From the NCBI GenBank assembly GCA_020328135.1, contig JAIXNA010000014.1, positions 1-11,292 of the forward strand: 11,292 nt of DNA, read 5' to 3'. This DNA is from Candidatus Endomicrobiellum dinenymphae (GTDB lineage: Bacteria > Elusimicrobiota > Endomicrobiia > Endomicrobiales > Endomicrobiaceae). This document shows positions 1-7,190 of this stretch, piece by piece. The notes beneath the pieces were generated by a model. The model was given only the letters and a program-made list of their open reading frames with translations, was not told the DNA's origin and ran no database searches. How positions within the stretch are numbered: position 1 is the stretch's first letter; every line of letters begins with the position of its first letter. The translations under genes and the position numbers were made by a program.

Positions 1-669
1 CCGCCAGGCGTTAGCAGCAGTTCATCATCAACGCCGCTAACAACGGTAGCAGAAAGTGGCAGTAGTGACACTTGGATTGGGAGGAGGGTGAAGCAGGTGC
101 GGAGTTTCTTCTCGTCATCATCATCAACACCGCCAGAACCAAAACCAAAAACAACGGCAACGGCAACATCGTCAGACTCAAAACCAAAAACAACGGCAAC
201 GGCAACATCGTCAGACTCAAAACCAAAAACAACGGCAGGACCAAAACCAAAAGCAGCAGCGCCAGCGGTAATACCGCCAGGCGGCAGTTCATCATCATCA
301 ACAACTCCAACAGGAGCAGCAACAGACTCAAGCGGTAGCGGAACAGGAACAGTGACAGCAACAAGACCATATCCCCGGATAACGAGGAAGCAACTGGTGA
401 ATCTGAGATGGGTAGGGAAAGGCTGTGGGGGCGAGAGCGACATATTATCAGAAACTGATTTTAACGCGATACGAATGCTCTCAGAGGAAACTGGCATAGA
501 ACCAGAGGATTATGTTTGGATTAGTAGTGTGATATTCGAAGTGGATGGAAGAAATGCGGTGGCGGTGACTGTGAATGTGAATAAGCGTTTTGAATCGCCG
601 CAGGATAATTTTCGGCCTGGCGTTTGGGACGAATTACTCAACCAGCTCGAATATTTTATATTTATATAG
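1..669 (+). CDS. Partial repetitive Ser/Thr/Pro-rich protein, function unknown (5' end outside window)
   Basis: The frame is open from base 1 to a TAG at 667-669, so at least 222 residues are present and the true start probably lies upstream. An internal GTG at 88-90 sits directly against a GGAGGAGG run with no spacing, so I do not accept it as the start. The first ~120 residues are low complexity: PPG followed by Ser runs and TP occurs twice (bases ~1-35 and ~274-310), and a KPKTTATATSSDS unit is repeated in tandem. The last ~100 residues (from about RPYPRITRKQL) are of normal complexity and look like a folded domain that I do not recognise. No signal peptide can be judged without the start. 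Hand counts on a few lines give roughly 42-55% GC, above the other genes here. It could be a secreted or surface protein with a disordered linker, but that is a guess. Whether it is still functional is unknown. Confidence 0.6.
   Translation, partial: PPGVSSSSSSTPLTTVAESGSSDTWIGRRVKQVRSFFSSSSSTPPEPKPKTTATATSSDSKPKTTATATSSDSKPKTTAGPKPKAAAPAVIPPGGSSSSSTTPTGAATDSSGSGTGTVTATRPYPRITRKQLVNLRWVGKGCGGESDILSETDFNAIRMLSEETGIEPEDYVWISSVIFEVDGRNAVAVTVNVNKRFESPQDNFRPGVWDELLNQLEYFIFI
142..237 (+). repeat. 39-bp in-frame tandem repeat, about 2.5 copies
   Basis: Two identical 39-bp copies lie at 142-180 and 181-219, followed by the first 18 bp of a third copy at 220-237. Being a multiple of three, the unit keeps the frame and encodes KPKTTATATSSDS. 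Perfect identity between the copies points to recent slippage or ongoing homogenisation. Copy number may vary between strains. Confidence 0.93.
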
Positions 670-677
670 CTCTATAG

Positions 678-1144
678 GCCAAAACATCAAACATAATTTT
701 AGAAAGAAAATATTGTCTAGAGAAAGTACAAAGACGCGCAATACAAACAAAAAGAAAGCAAGATGATATACAGCAACATCGACATCGGCAACAACAATCA
801 ATGGCAAAGCTTGAGAAGCGAAGGATGAGTTTAAAGAAAGCGGATATGTTGGAGGGGTTTATTTTTGAGCATTGGTAATGGTGGTAATGGTGATACGTCT
901 TGGAAGAATTTTTTGGGTATTACGCCTATAAGGAATGCAGTGAATACTTTGGCGCGAAGTTTAAGAAAAATACTGTGGCATACATAATAATGTGGAGCGA
1001 GTAGTGGCGCTTGTGTCGTAGGCAGCGACGGCGAGGAACACACCGCCAATGTCCATTCTGTTATGGATAGAGACTGAGACGGAACTTATAAAGGCGTTGA
1101 AAAAATATTTGATGATAGAAAAGCTTTGCCATAAATATCATTGA
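678..1144 (+). pseudogene. Decayed gene of unknown function, frame-broken
   Basis: Frame 3 is open from 678 to a stop at 876 and reads like protein. It has a basic, Gln/His-rich stretch, then an ATG at 801 leading into MAKLEKRRMSLKKADMLEGF. After a cluster of stops at 876-893 the same frame resumes (894-1004) with a coherent aromatic-rich stretch containing YAYKECSEYFGAKFKKNTVA. The stop cluster coincides with a small repeat of GGTAATGGT (about 874-891), which in frame 1 reads GNGGNGD, so two compensating indels would restore one protein. A further piece in frame 2 (1049-1144) contains ETELIKALKKYLMIEKL. I do not recognise the family. It follows the partial gene on the same strand by only a few bases and may have belonged to the same transcription unit. 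No intact start with a ribosome binding site is seen. Confidence 0.4.
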
Positions 1145-1280
1145 CGCTGCGCTTAACACCACAAATGCAATGACTGTTGCTAACGTTACAATTGCTTTTT
1201 TCTTTCTTTCATATAATGTTTATCGTTACATGAGTCAGTTAAAGCTTGAGTCTATTTTTTCTCTTTGCTATCAACTTTGA
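1086..1280. other. Hydrophobic coding remnant, strand undecided
   Basis: Both strands read as protein-like here. On the minus strand an ATG at 1212-1210 followed by a Lys/Arg-rich start would lead into AIVTLATVIAFVVLSAAS and end at a TAA at 1088-1086, if one A were added to the poly-A run just after the start. That is the layout of a signal anchor. On the plus strand, frame 3 is open from 1119 to a TGA at 1278-1280 and contains TVANVTIAFFFLSYNVYRYM. Hydrophobic codons complement to hydrophobic codons often enough that only one of these needs to be real. Either way no intact gene is present. No clear terminator for the neighbouring transporter gene is visible between 1280 and 1341. Confidence 0.3.
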
Positions 1281-1341
1281 AAAAGCTTTTTAGTCTCTTT
1301 TGCAGTATTGACAATTCTTATTTTGTTATATTAAATCCCTT

Positions 1342-2811
1342 TTATTTTACATCATCGTTGGTAATAAGATGTAAGAACTTTTTATTTAGTCCGAAAACAG
1401 CCACAAACCAGAGTAGAAGTATTACAATGAATATAACCGCTATGACGGGAACCAATTGCACTAGCGAAGATCCAATAAAAATGACGTTAAGCAACATGTA
1501 CTGGATAAACGAACCTCCGCCTTTTCCGACACGCGCGCCGACAATATCAGCGGCAGCCCTACCCTTTGATTTCAATTCATCATCTAGTGGAATGTAGCAC
1601 ATTTCCTTAGTGGGATCAAAAAACGAATATTTTATTCCTTTTGACAGAAAATTTTGGACAAACCCAAAAGATATCACAATCCCTAGAATTGTGAGTCCAA
1701 GCGGTGTGACAATCGGCGTAAGTTGTTCTTTGAATACGATAAATGCGAAGAAAACTAAACCTGTTATAAAAAACGTAATAGGAGTTATTATTGCCCCTAC
1801 AAACCATGAACATCTGCGTAATATATTGGTGCCAATCAACGTGCATATTATGGTGAAAATCCCTGTGTATAGATTGAGAGATCCCATAAATGAGCTATAC
1901 CCGGCTTTTGTAGGATATAGCAGGCGCACCTGCTCTTTCCACACGACCTCTATGAGATTTATACTTATTCCATAGCATATCAACAAAATCGTTATGTACC
2001 CGAGATATTTGGATTTGAAAATGTATTTTAAACTTTCCAACATAGATAACTTTGTTTTTTCTTTTGGTTTCTTGATTTCGTCAGGATTATAGTAGCGCGA
2101 ATCTTTCAATACGTCATTGTTTAGCCAGTAATACAAACCGATTATAACAAGACAGGATAACACAATTATCAGAATGAAGTATGGTAATGCGCTCCATTCG
2201 CTTACGTCCAACCGCTCTTCGTTTAGCGCCTTCACGAAAAAACATGTAGTCACAAGACCAAAGTTGGCTATACATAAAAACATCGCATAAAAACGCTTTG
2301 ACTCCTTGATAGAAGTAACATCGTTAGCAAAACGCCAAAACATCAGACTTATCATGGAACTTCCCCAAAGCTCCGCCATCACATAAAATGAAGAAAACAC
2401 CCAGTGGTCTATCGGCTTTAATAATCCCAATCCGGCCAGCAACCCTGAAGAAACATCTGAAAAATCAGCATGCAAATGCTGATGATATGGATACAATACA
2501 GTTGCAAACAATATAAAATATCCCATGAAAAACGTTACCATTATGTAGAAAACAGAATCTTTCGAAAAAACATTGACTAGTTTCGAATAAATTATCACTA
2601 GCAATATCGTTGACGGTATCACAAACCACAACTTAAGTGTGGGTATTACGCTTGCGCCCATTGTTGTTACCACTAACGAGTCCTTCATTACTCTTAACAG
2701 GCTGTAATTGAGCAATATGCAAAACATAATAAAGGCCATAGGAAGGAATTTTTTTAACTCAAATTTATGTATTGGCCAAAGGACGGATTTTAGACCTGTA
2801 AATTCTGCCAT
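1342..2811 (-). CDS. NTT-family nucleotide transporter (ATP/ADP translocase, Tlc/Npt type)
   Basis: 489 residues with about 12 hydrophobic segments, the length and topology of bacterial NTT carriers in the inner membrane. Family hallmarks are visible in order: MKDSLVVT near residues 42-49, MAELWGSSMISLMFWRFAN at 145-163, INLIEVVWKEQVR at 284-296, and the conserved block around 394-436 (KYSFFDPTKEMCYIPLD, then ELKSKGRAA and GKGGGSFIQ). The charged positions regarded as important for transport in this family (Lys in the MKDSLV motif, K43; Glu in AELWG, E147; Glu in the EVVWK region, E288; the Lys-Gly region near 414-417) are all kept, so it is probably functional. Family members exchange host ATP for ADP+Pi or import nucleotides; retention of de novo genes nearby favours energy exchange, but substrate cannot be read from sequence alone. 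The ATG has a strong ribosome binding site. Decayed DNA lies on both sides, and sampled GC is slightly above that of pyrG and carB, which would suit acquisition by transfer. Confidence 0.96.
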   Translation of the reverse strand: MAEFTGLKSVLWPIHKFELKKFLPMAFIMFCILLNYSLLRVMKDSLVVTTMGASVIPTLKLWFVIPSTILLVIIYSKLVNVFSKDSVFYIMVTFFMGYFILFATVLYPYHQHLHADFSDVSSGLLAGLGLLKPIDHWVFSSFYVMAELWGSSMISLMFWRFANDVTSIKESKRFYAMFLCIANFGLVTTCFFVKALNEERLDVSEWSALPYFILIIVLSCLVIIGLYYWLNNDVLKDSRYYNPDEIKKPKEKTKLSMLESLKYIFKSKYLGYITILLICYGISINLIEVVWKEQVRLLYPTKAGYSSFMGSLNLYTGIFTIICTLIGTNILRRCSWFVGAIITPITFFITGLVFFAFIVFKEQLTPIVTPLGLTILGIVISFGFVQNFLSKGIKYSFFDPTKEMCYIPLDDELKSKGRAAADIVGARVGKGGGSFIQYMLLNVIFIGSSLVQLVPVIAVIFIVILLLWFVAVFGLNKKFLHLITNDDVK

Positions 2812-2818
2812 AAGCTTA

Positions 2819-2826
2819 TCTCCTCT
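2819..2826 (-). promoter_or_regulatory. Ribosome binding site of the NTT gene
   Basis: AGAGGAGA on the minus strand, 7 nt before the ATG at 2811-2809. It is the strongest Shine-Dalgarno sequence in the window and fixes the start. Confidence 0.85.
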
Positions 2827-2903
2827 TTCTTTTTACTCTTTGGTTGCTTAATGCTTGCCTACTAGTACTTTTAGACCATCTTGTTTTCTTTCTCAACTGT
2901 AAT

Positions 2904-2999
2904 CTAGCGGTCTCGATTTAACTGGATAAGAGCATCAGCGATAACACTTTCTTTACAGCTCTGCCCATAGTGTAGCAAAAGTAAACACAAATAAAACAT
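2904..2999 (-). other. Possible small ORF or coding remnant, 31 codons
   Basis: An ATG at 2999-2997 opens a frame to a TAG at 2906-2904. It starts MFYLCLLLL and continues with a polar stretch ending ADALIQLNRDR, so it resembles a tiny secreted peptide. No Shine-Dalgarno sequence precedes it and the start codon lies inside a hairpin, so it may be chance or the remnant of a lost gene. It lies between pyrG and the transporter on their strand. Confidence 0.2.
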
Positions 3000-3004
3000 T
3001 TGTG
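2986..3004 (-). terminator. Perfect 7-bp hairpin after pyrG, possible weak terminator
   Basis: CACAAAT and ATTTGTG flank a 5-nt loop, about 50 nt downstream of the pyrG stop codon. On the minus strand the stem is followed by TTTACTTTTG, a broken T-tract. The stem is AT-rich, so termination would be weak. An operator for the transporter gene downstream is an alternative. Confidence 0.35.
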
Positions 3005-3052
3005 AAATTTAAAAAGAGAGGAAGTTGTAGAAATAAAAGAATGAATGCGAGA

Positions 3053-4636
3053 TTATTTACTCACTTTTAAAGCTGCGCTTAGAAACCCTTTAAAAATGGG
3101 ATGCGCTTTCATGGGTCTTGAAGCAAATTCAGGATGAAACTGTACTCCTAGAAAAAATGGATGATCTTTTATTTCTACAATTTCGGGAAGTACGCCTTTA
3201 TGATATGCAGTTACAGAAAGACCCACCTTTTCCAATATGTCTATAAACTCAGGATTCATTTCGTATCTGTGTCTGTGCCTTTCTTCAATTGCTATAGACT
3301 TATATAAATTGTGAGCCAGAGCGTCTTTCTTTATTTCAGCTTTGTAGTTGCCAAGTCTCATTGTTCCGCCTCTATAACTAACATTTTTCTGTTCCTCAAG
3401 AATCTTTATTACAGGATATTTTGTGGTCTCGTCAAATTCTGTTGAATTTGCATTTTTAAGTTTTGCTAAATTCCTTGACGCTTCTATAACGCTGCACTGC
3501 ATGCCCAAACATATTCCAAGAAACGGAATCTTATTCTTTCTAGCATAAGTTATTGCTTTTATTTTCCCCTCTACGCCTCTATTGCCAAATCCGCCGGGAA
3601 CTAAAATAGCATCAAAGTCTTTTAGCTTTCTTACTAAATCTTTATCTTCTGCTCCAAGATAATGTATTTCTGCCTTCGCTTTTAGCTCTGTTGCGGCAAT
3701 ATTCAAAGACTCGTCAATAGATTTATATGCATCTTTCAAATCTGCATATTTGCCTACAACTGCAACCTTAACAGTTTTATTAAATTCGCCAAGCGATTTT
3801 ATTTTTGTAAACCACGTTTTATCGAATTTCTTTTTAGTCTTCATATTAAGTTCTTCGATTATTAAAGAATCAACTTTTTGATCATAAAAAGCCTCGGGGA
3901 TAAAATAAATTGAAGGGGCATCCATCGCTTCTATTACACATTCTTTCTTGACATTACAAAACAGAGAAATTTTTCTTTTCAAAGACTCGTCAAGATGATA
4001 TTCTGTTCTGCATATTATCATATCGGGAGAAATTCCTATTTCTCTTAGCTTATTAACCGAATGCTGAGTAGGTTTTGTTTTCAACTCATGCGCGCCTGCA
4101 ATATAGGGTACAAGAGTAACATGTATGCTAAAAATATCTTCTTTTTTATTTTCAAGCTGAAACTGTCTTGCGGCTTCCATAAATGGAAGACCTTCAATAT
4201 CTCCAACTGTTCCGCCAATTTCAATTATAGAAATATCGCATTTGTTTTTTAACGCAGCAAACCGTTTCTTTATTTCATCCGTAATATGAGGAATAACCTG
4301 CACTGTCGCGCCATCATAATCTCCCCTTCTTTCTCTATTGATTACAGTTTTATAAATATCACCCGCTGTATTTGTGTTAGCTTTGCTTGTATAAACGTCT
4401 AAAAATCTCTCGTAAGTACCTAAATCCAAATCTGATTCTGCTCCATCTGCGGTAACAAAAACTTCGCCATGCTGATAAGGATTCATCGTTCCCGGGTCTA
4501 TGTTTATATAAGGGTCGAATTTTATCATGTTTACTTTAAAGCCGCGAAGTTGGAGAAGCTTGCCTATGCTTGCGCCGGAAATACCTTTACCTAAAGAACT
4601 TACAACTCCACCGGTAATAAAAATATACTTTGACAT
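3053..4636 (-). CDS. pyrG: CTP synthase (glutamine-hydrolysing)
   Basis: Converts UTP, ATP and glutamine to CTP in the cytoplasm, the last step of pyrimidine nucleotide synthesis. 527 residues, close to the usual ~535-545. The N-terminal synthetase domain has the ATP loop GGVVSSLGKGI (9-19), FDPYINIDPGTMNPYQHGEV (40-59) and EIGGTVGDIEG (139-149). The class I glutamine amidotransferase domain (about 290-523) has LVPGGFGNRG, the nucleophile C376 in GICLGMQ and the partner residues H501 and E503 in FHPEF. All catalytic residues are kept. The ATG lies 1 nt after the purF stop codon, and AAGGAAG inside the end of purF (9 nt upstream) is its ribosome binding site, so the two genes are almost certainly co-transcribed and probably translationally coupled. 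No odd insertions or losses are seen. Confidence 0.98.
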   Translation of the reverse strand: MSKYIFITGGVVSSLGKGISGASIGKLLQLRGFKVNMIKFDPYINIDPGTMNPYQHGEVFVTADGAESDLDLGTYERFLDVYTSKANTNTAGDIYKTVINRERRGDYDGATVQVIPHITDEIKKRFAALKNKCDISIIEIGGTVGDIEGLPFMEAARQFQLENKKEDIFSIHVTLVPYIAGAHELKTKPTQHSVNKLREIGISPDMIICRTEYHLDESLKRKISLFCNVKKECVIEAMDAPSIYFIPEAFYDQKVDSLIIEELNMKTKKKFDKTWFTKIKSLGEFNKTVKVAVVGKYADLKDAYKSIDESLNIAATELKAKAEIHYLGAEDKDLVRKLKDFDAILVPGGFGNRGVEGKIKAITYARKNKIPFLGICLGMQCSVIEASRNLAKLKNANSTEFDETTKYPVIKILEEQKNVSYRGGTMRLGNYKAEIKKDALAHNLYKSIAIEERHRHRYEMNPEFIDILEKVGLSVTAYHKGVLPEIVEIKDHPFFLGVQFHPEFASRPMKAHPIFKGFLSAALKVSK

Positions 4637-4637
4637 T

Positions 4638-6017
4638 TTAATAGTCTTCCTTATACGTGTTTCTTGAAATTATTGTAGGATATTTTCCCGTAAAACACGA
4701 CGTACAGAAAACTTTTTCTTTTTTATCAGCGCAAGAACAAGCTTTAACAAGATTTTCTAAACTTAAAAATGTTAAGCTATCCGCGCCTAAATACTTTCTC
4801 ATTTCTTCTATTGAATTATTTGCCGCTATCAAGTGGTCTTTACTTGGCGTGTCAATCCCATAATAGCATGATCCTATTATTGGAGGACAAGATAACGCAA
4901 AATGTATTTTCTTTGCTCCAGCTTCTCTCAAAATATTAACAAGTCTCTTTGATGTCGTTCCTCGTACTATCGAATCGTCAACAAGGATTATTTCTTTTCC
5001 CTTAACGACTTCATGTATTGGCCGAAGTTTAAGTCTTGCGGTTAAATCTCTTAAGTTTTGCGATGGTTTTATGAACGATCTTCCAACATAATGATTTCTT
5101 ACAAAACCGTTCTCAAAAAGAATATTTGAAGTTCTTGAAAAACCCAGAGCTGCAAAATAACCTGTATCAGGCACAGGCATAACGATATCAGCCTTTACAT
5201 TTTTCATCTGGTTAGCAAGATATTCGCCCATTTTTACCCTAGCTTCTTTCACTGTTTTTCCAAACGTTATACTGTCCGGTCTTGAAAAATAAACCTGTTC
5301 AAAAATGCAAGTATTTTGTTTCTTAGTTTTTTTATACAAAAAAGATTTTTTAATTTGTCCGTTTTCTATAACGACAATTTCACCGGGTTTTATATCCCTT
5401 ATGTACGTTCCGCCAATAACTTCTATTGCGGCGCTTTCTGAAGATATTATATACGAGCTTTCAATTTTTCCTAAAACTAACGGTCTAAAACCATGCTCGT
5501 CTCTCGCGCCTATAAGCGTCTTATCTTTAAGGATTACAAGGGAAAACGCGCCTTCGAGCTTACGTAGAGAACTTGCGACTATATTTGCTAGATTCCCTTT
5601 AGCCATAGCAATAAGATGAAGTAGTATTTCTGTATCAGAAGTATGATTAAAAATTGCCCCTTTCCTTAGAAGCATCTGTTTTATTTTAAGAAAATTTGTA
5701 ATATTGCCGTTATGCGCTACCGCAATATTTCCATGAATACAATTTATCTGAAAAGGCTGAGCATTCGTTAAAGAGCTTTTTGCCGAAGTCGTATAACGAA
5801 CATGCCCTACGGCTGCGGTTCCCGGAAGTTTGTTAAGAAGAATTTCTTCATTAAAAATTCTTGAAACAAGACCCATAGCCTTAAAAGTTTTCATTTTTTC
5901 TTTACCGCTAATTGTAATACCCGCCGACTCTTCGCCTCTGTGCTGCAGAGTGAGCAGTCCCGCCGAGGCTAAAACCGCAGCATTGTCATTATTTTCAACT
6001 CCAATTATTCCACACAT
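4638..6017 (-). CDS. purF: Amidophosphoribosyltransferase (glutamine PRPP amidotransferase)
   Basis: Commits PRPP to purine synthesis by making 5-phosphoribosylamine. I choose the ATG at 6017-6015, giving 459 residues starting MCGIIGVE. This places C2 as the N-terminal nucleophile exposed by Met removal, and AGAGGA sits 6 nt upstream. An in-frame ATG at 6062 would add 15 residues but has no comparable site. The N-terminal nucleophile domain shows HRGEESAG (26-33), GHVRYTT (71-77) and AHNGN (101-105). The phosphoribosyltransferase domain shows PVPDTG (281-286) and the PRPP loop VDDSIVRGTTS (346-356). C237, C384, C438 and C441 match the four ligands of the 4Fe-4S cluster of the Bacillus-type enzyme, an oxygen-sensitive form that suits an anaerobic or microaerobic habitat. 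It is first in the operon with pyrG. Confidence 0.97.
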   Translation of the reverse strand: MCGIIGVENNDNAAVLASAGLLTLQHRGEESAGITISGKEKMKTFKAMGLVSRIFNEEILLNKLPGTAAVGHVRYTTSAKSSLTNAQPFQINCIHGNIAVAHNGNITNFLKIKQMLLRKGAIFNHTSDTEILLHLIAMAKGNLANIVASSLRKLEGAFSLVILKDKTLIGARDEHGFRPLVLGKIESSYIISSESAAIEVIGGTYIRDIKPGEIVVIENGQIKKSFLYKKTKKQNTCIFEQVYFSRPDSITFGKTVKEARVKMGEYLANQMKNVKADIVMPVPDTGYFAALGFSRTSNILFENGFVRNHYVGRSFIKPSQNLRDLTARLKLRPIHEVVKGKEIILVDDSIVRGTTSKRLVNILREAGAKKIHFALSCPPIIGSCYYGIDTPSKDHLIAANNSIEEMRKYLGADSLTFLSLENLVKACSCADKKEKVFCTSCFTGKYPTIISRNTYKEDY

Positions 6018-6023
6018 TTTTCT

Positions 6024-6029
6024 TCCTCT
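6024..6029 (-). promoter_or_regulatory. Ribosome binding site deciding the purF start
   Basis: AGAGGA on the minus strand, 6 nt before the ATG that yields MCGIIG. It supports the shorter start over the upstream in-frame ATG at 6062. Confidence 0.8.
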
Positions 6030-6235
6030 TTTACAAAACGCTAAAAATAAAAAAACACTCAATTGCGCATAACGTAAGTCGCGCGCTGTTTGTCTTACCT
6101 AAGGAGGCGCTTTCCATACTTTAGAGTTCGCTAACATTGCTTAATACGGTAATTATCTTACTTAGCGTCCAGCGTGGACTTTTAAAGAAAGATAATACAG
6201 ATGTTCTGTCTCTTTGTCTAATAAAACCGAGCTAG

Positions 6236-6337
6236 CTATCCACAAGCAGCAGAAAATCTATGGATAAGTTTTGCCGTTGACTCTTTATTTTTTAATTCTA
6301 TAACTTTTCCAATTTTGCGATGCCCATAATACGTCTC
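6236..6337 (-). pseudogene. Coding remnant of unknown family
   Basis: A minus-strand frame, open after a TGA at 6340-6338 and closed by a TAG at 6238-6236, contains GKVIELKNKESTAKLIHRFS, which reads like part of a real protein. No start codon or ribosome binding site is present. An overlapping frame starts with ATG near MGIAKLEKL and then stops, as expected if a frameshift separated the start from the body. I do not recognise the family. Confidence 0.3.
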
Positions 6338-6362
6338 TCAGTCGCGGTATTTTTTAAAAAAC

Positions 6363-6479
6363 TCAACGCTCCAACAAAACATAATCTAACGCTATAAGCG
6401 TTATGCCAAATGCAAGCCGCGCAGGCGCAAATACCAACGAAATAGTTGAGAACCAGAAAAATAAGCGAATACAACCCAT
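6363..6479 (-). pseudogene. Small hydrophobic ORF, probably a membrane-protein fragment
   Basis: An ATG at 6479-6477 opens 38 codons to a TGA at 6365-6363. The product is almost entirely apolar, with FFWFSTISLVFAPARLAFGI followed by TLIALDYVLLER, enough for one or two membrane spans. No good Shine-Dalgarno sequence precedes it. It follows the decayed gene at 6492-6869 on the same strand. It could be a true small membrane protein, but its abrupt end and surroundings favour a fragment of a larger lost gene. Family not recognised. Confidence 0.3.
6387..6403. repeat. Perfect 7-bp inverted repeat
   Basis: TAACGCT-ATA-AGCGTTA, a 17-nt perfect palindrome with a 3-nt centre. It lies inside the hydrophobic ORF at 6363-6479. 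No T-tract follows on either strand, so it is not a typical terminator. Confidence 0.6.
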
Positions 6480-6491
6480 ACTCAAAAAAGC

Positions 6492-6869
6492 TTAGCTAAC
6501 GCGTTGACTGATTTTTTGTTTCTGTTTTTTCATAGCGTCGCGCAAATTTTGATATACTTCAATTCTTTCTAGTTTTCTTCTAGTGATGGCTTATAATCAT
6601 ACTTAGCTCTAAACGCGCAAGCCCTATTTAAGTCGTACCTGATTGCAGTTAGTTGTCTGCATATATTTTATCCAACCCATCTTTTGTGTACATCTTAAGT
6701 TTACATTCTTCTCTATCATCAGTCATTTTCATTTTGTTGCTTCTTCTAGATTGCATTCACTACTCTTTTGGGAATAGTTGCCAGCAATTCTTCTAGTGTT
6801 TCTCTTTTCGCCTTTCATTTTTACGTTCCTTAAGGGATATTTACCAGTTCTCACTTTAATATCGCTCAT
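6492..6869 (-). pseudogene. Frameshift-broken gene of unknown function
   Basis: Protein-like reading continues along the minus strand while hopping between frames. It begins at an ATG at 6869-6867 with MSDIKVRTGKYPLRNVKMKG, then another frame gives RETLEELLATIPKRVVNA. A third piece (6732-6649) gives DDREECKLKMYTKDGLDKIY, a fourth (6667-6572) gives RYDLNRACAFRAKYDYKPSL, and a fifth (6590-6495) gives RKLERIEVYQNLRDAMKKQK before a TAA at 6494-6492. The last two overlap so that a single indel near 6575-6590 joins them smoothly. The composition is charged and helical, with no membrane segment, and the rebuilt product would be about 120 residues. I cannot name the family. Several frameshifts and internal stops mean it is dead. 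Confidence 0.5.
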
Positions 6870-7080
6870 TATCTGCGCTCAACCTATTCGCTTTTGGCTA
6901 TGCTTTTGTCTAGCGCGCCTATATCGCAGTCAATTTGTTTCGCTATTTGAAGCCGACTTTGCGTAAGCCAAACAGTCCCTCAGTTAAGATTTACCTCTAT
7001 TTACGTCTTCCCATCATCATTTTCATAAATTCATTTGGTTATTACTAAAATGCGTTCAAACTAGTAGTAGTGTCGACAAT

Positions 7081-7182
7081 CTAGCCGTCGTCTCCGATTT
7101 CTCGGAGATCCATTTCGCTTAACACATAACATAGATTTCCATTTTTATTGGAACGACAGCAAAAACGCGCTAAGCAAACCAT
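7081..7182 (-). pseudogene. Short ORF or coding remnant downstream of carB
   Basis: An ATG at 7182-7180 opens 33 codons to a TAG at 7083-7081, including NLCYVLSEMDLREIGDDG near the end. No Shine-Dalgarno sequence is present. The C-terminal part overlaps a perfect hairpin, so the coding look of that part may be coincidental. Confidence 0.2.
7091..7108 (-). repeat. Perfect 7-bp hairpin with a GAAA tetraloop
   Basis: On the minus strand TCTCCGA-GAAA-TCGGAGA forms a perfect stem closed by a GNRA-type tetraloop. No T-tract follows, so it is not a standard terminator. It lies about 180 nt past the carB stop codon and could stabilise an RNA 3' region or be part of a structured RNA. Confidence 0.5.
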
Positions 7183-7190
7183 CGTCGGCG

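Noticed and set aside
11..370. Leucine-rich open frame on the minus strand
   Set aside because: It is the complement of the low-complexity repeat region; repeated TCA, GCA and ACA-type codons turn into Leu/Val-like codons on the other strand.
831..1049. 72-codon open frame on the minus strand
   Set aside because: No ribosome binding site, and the plus-strand frame 3 over the same bases reads more like a protein.
1265..1975. Two open frames on the plus strand opposite the NTT gene
   Set aside because: They are antisense to a clearly recognised conserved gene and show no family features.
6015..6062. Longer purF start adding 15 residues
   Set aside because: It would bury the catalytic Cys behind an extension and has no good Shine-Dalgarno sequence. 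A short propeptide as in Bacillus PurF is possible in principle, but MCGIIG with AGAGGA in front is the better start.
6778..6966. 62-codon hydrophobic open frame on the plus strand
   Set aside because: No ribosome binding site; the opposite strand carries coherent protein-like segments starting at 6869, so this looks like their complement.
7055..7061. TTCAAAC resembling a tRNA T-loop
   Set aside because: The flanking bases do not pair to form a T-stem and no acceptor or anticodon arm is found.
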